Part shown: positions 13,888 through 14,042 of the stretch, in pieces
Numbering within the stretch: position 1 is the first letter of the stretch
Layout: each line of letters starts with the position of its first letter
DNA from: an uncultured Eubacteriales bacterium
GTDB taxonomy: Bacteria > Bacillota > Clostridia > Monoglobales > Monoglobaceae
Length of the DNA: 14,042 nucleotides
Assembly: GCA_900542675.1 (NCBI GenBank)
Contig: UQOT01000053.1
Coordinates: 1 to 14,042, forward strand
Direction: 5' to 3'
Notes under the pieces: generated by a model
What the model was told of the DNA's origin: nothing
Seen by the model: the letters and a program-made list of their open reading frames with translations, nothing else
The model's database searches: none
Made by a program: the position numbers and the translations under genes

Positions 13888-14042
13888 ATGCTTACTTTAG
13901 ACAAAGTTTATCACGCAGCCCATGTACTCAAGGAGGTCATCAGGCCAACGGAACTCATCAGGACGACAAGAATGTGCCAAAGCTGCAATCTTTATATAAA
14001 GGCGGAAAATCTTCAGGTAACCGGCTCATTCAAAGTCAGAGG
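13888..14042 (+). CDS. ilvA: Threonine ammonia-lyase (threonine dehydratase), N-terminal part only
   Basis: The ATG at 13888 is preceded by AAGGAAGGAG at good spacing and a strong promoter. The 51 visible residues run from MLTLDKVYHAA through VIRPTELIRTT and LYIKAENLQVTGSFKVRG to the window edge. This is the conserved start of PLP-dependent threonine dehydratases. The Lys in SFKVRG is the expected Schiff-base lysine for PLP. The enzyme deaminates threonine to 2-oxobutyrate, for isoleucine synthesis or threonine catabolism; the regulatory C-terminus that would separate IlvA from TdcB is outside the window, so the symbol is provisional. The stretch RTTRMCQSC is less like the usual TPKL-type sequence and slightly odd. 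Confidence 0.85.
   Translation, partial: MLTLDKVYHAAHVLKEVIRPTELIRTTRMCQSCNLYIKAENLQVTGSFKVR

Noticed and set aside
1..14042. tRNA, rRNA, CRISPR array, transposase or phage genes
   Set aside because: I looked for these and saw none; all long stretches are explained by the genes listed.

Overview
The window reads as a chromosomal segment of a pectin-using Gram-positive Clostridia-type gut anaerobe. This rests on strong AAGGAGG-type ribosome sites, TTGaNN/TATAAT promoters, a PL1 pectate lyase of the gut type beside uronate-catabolism genes, a TatD-linked radical SAM protein, and a VncS/BceS-like two-component system with an ABC exporter. The genus is not decidable from sequence alone; Monoglobus-like pectin specialists are one possibility (inference).

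Region 1 (1-6891) is a pectin/galacturonate locus. On the minus strand, uronate isomerase (uxaC), 2-keto-3-deoxygluconate kinase (kdgK) and a secreted multidomain PL1 pectate lyase, whose C-terminus runs out of the window, form an apparent operon. An AraC-family regulator is divergent on the plus strand. The shared intergenic region holds two well-formed divergent promoters. A perfect 12-bp inverted repeat overlaps both -35 hexamers and is a strong operator candidate for the AraC protein. Between uxaC and kdgK sits an unusual 173-bp element with perfect 17-bp terminal inverted repeats and several internal hairpins. It fills nearly the whole gap and could be a MITE-like insertion or a structured RNA. 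The lyase makes unsaturated oligogalacturonides outside the cell, UxaC isomerises galacturonate or glucuronate, and KdgK phosphorylates the common product KDG. The connecting UxaA/UxaB and Eda steps are not in this window.

Region 2 (6892-11813) begins with a bidirectional terminator. It then has a convergent minus-strand signalling/transport module: OmpR-type response regulator, short single-TM histidine kinase, ABC ATPase and 852-aa duplicated FtsX/MacB permease. Regulator and kinase overlap by 4 bp, and ATPase and permease by 8 bp. In the 89-bp gap between kinase and ATPase there is a -10 box preceded, in place of a -35, by an 11-bp tandem repeat with the geometry of OmpR/PhoB-type activator sites. 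This suggests that the response regulator switches on the transporter.

Region 3 (11830-13738), upstream and on the same strand, contains an orphan GHKL ATPase without a visible phosphoacceptor histidine, a TatD-linked radical SAM protein, and a decayed MNT/HEPN toxin-antitoxin pair. In that pair the first half of the nucleotidyltransferase is fused, out of frame, to the last third of the HEPN protein, whose catalytic Arg is replaced by Cys. The short spacings suggest that these genes are co-transcribed with the two-component system.

Region 4 (13739-14042) is a second divergent promoter pair, followed by the N-terminus of a plus-strand threonine dehydratase cut by the window edge.
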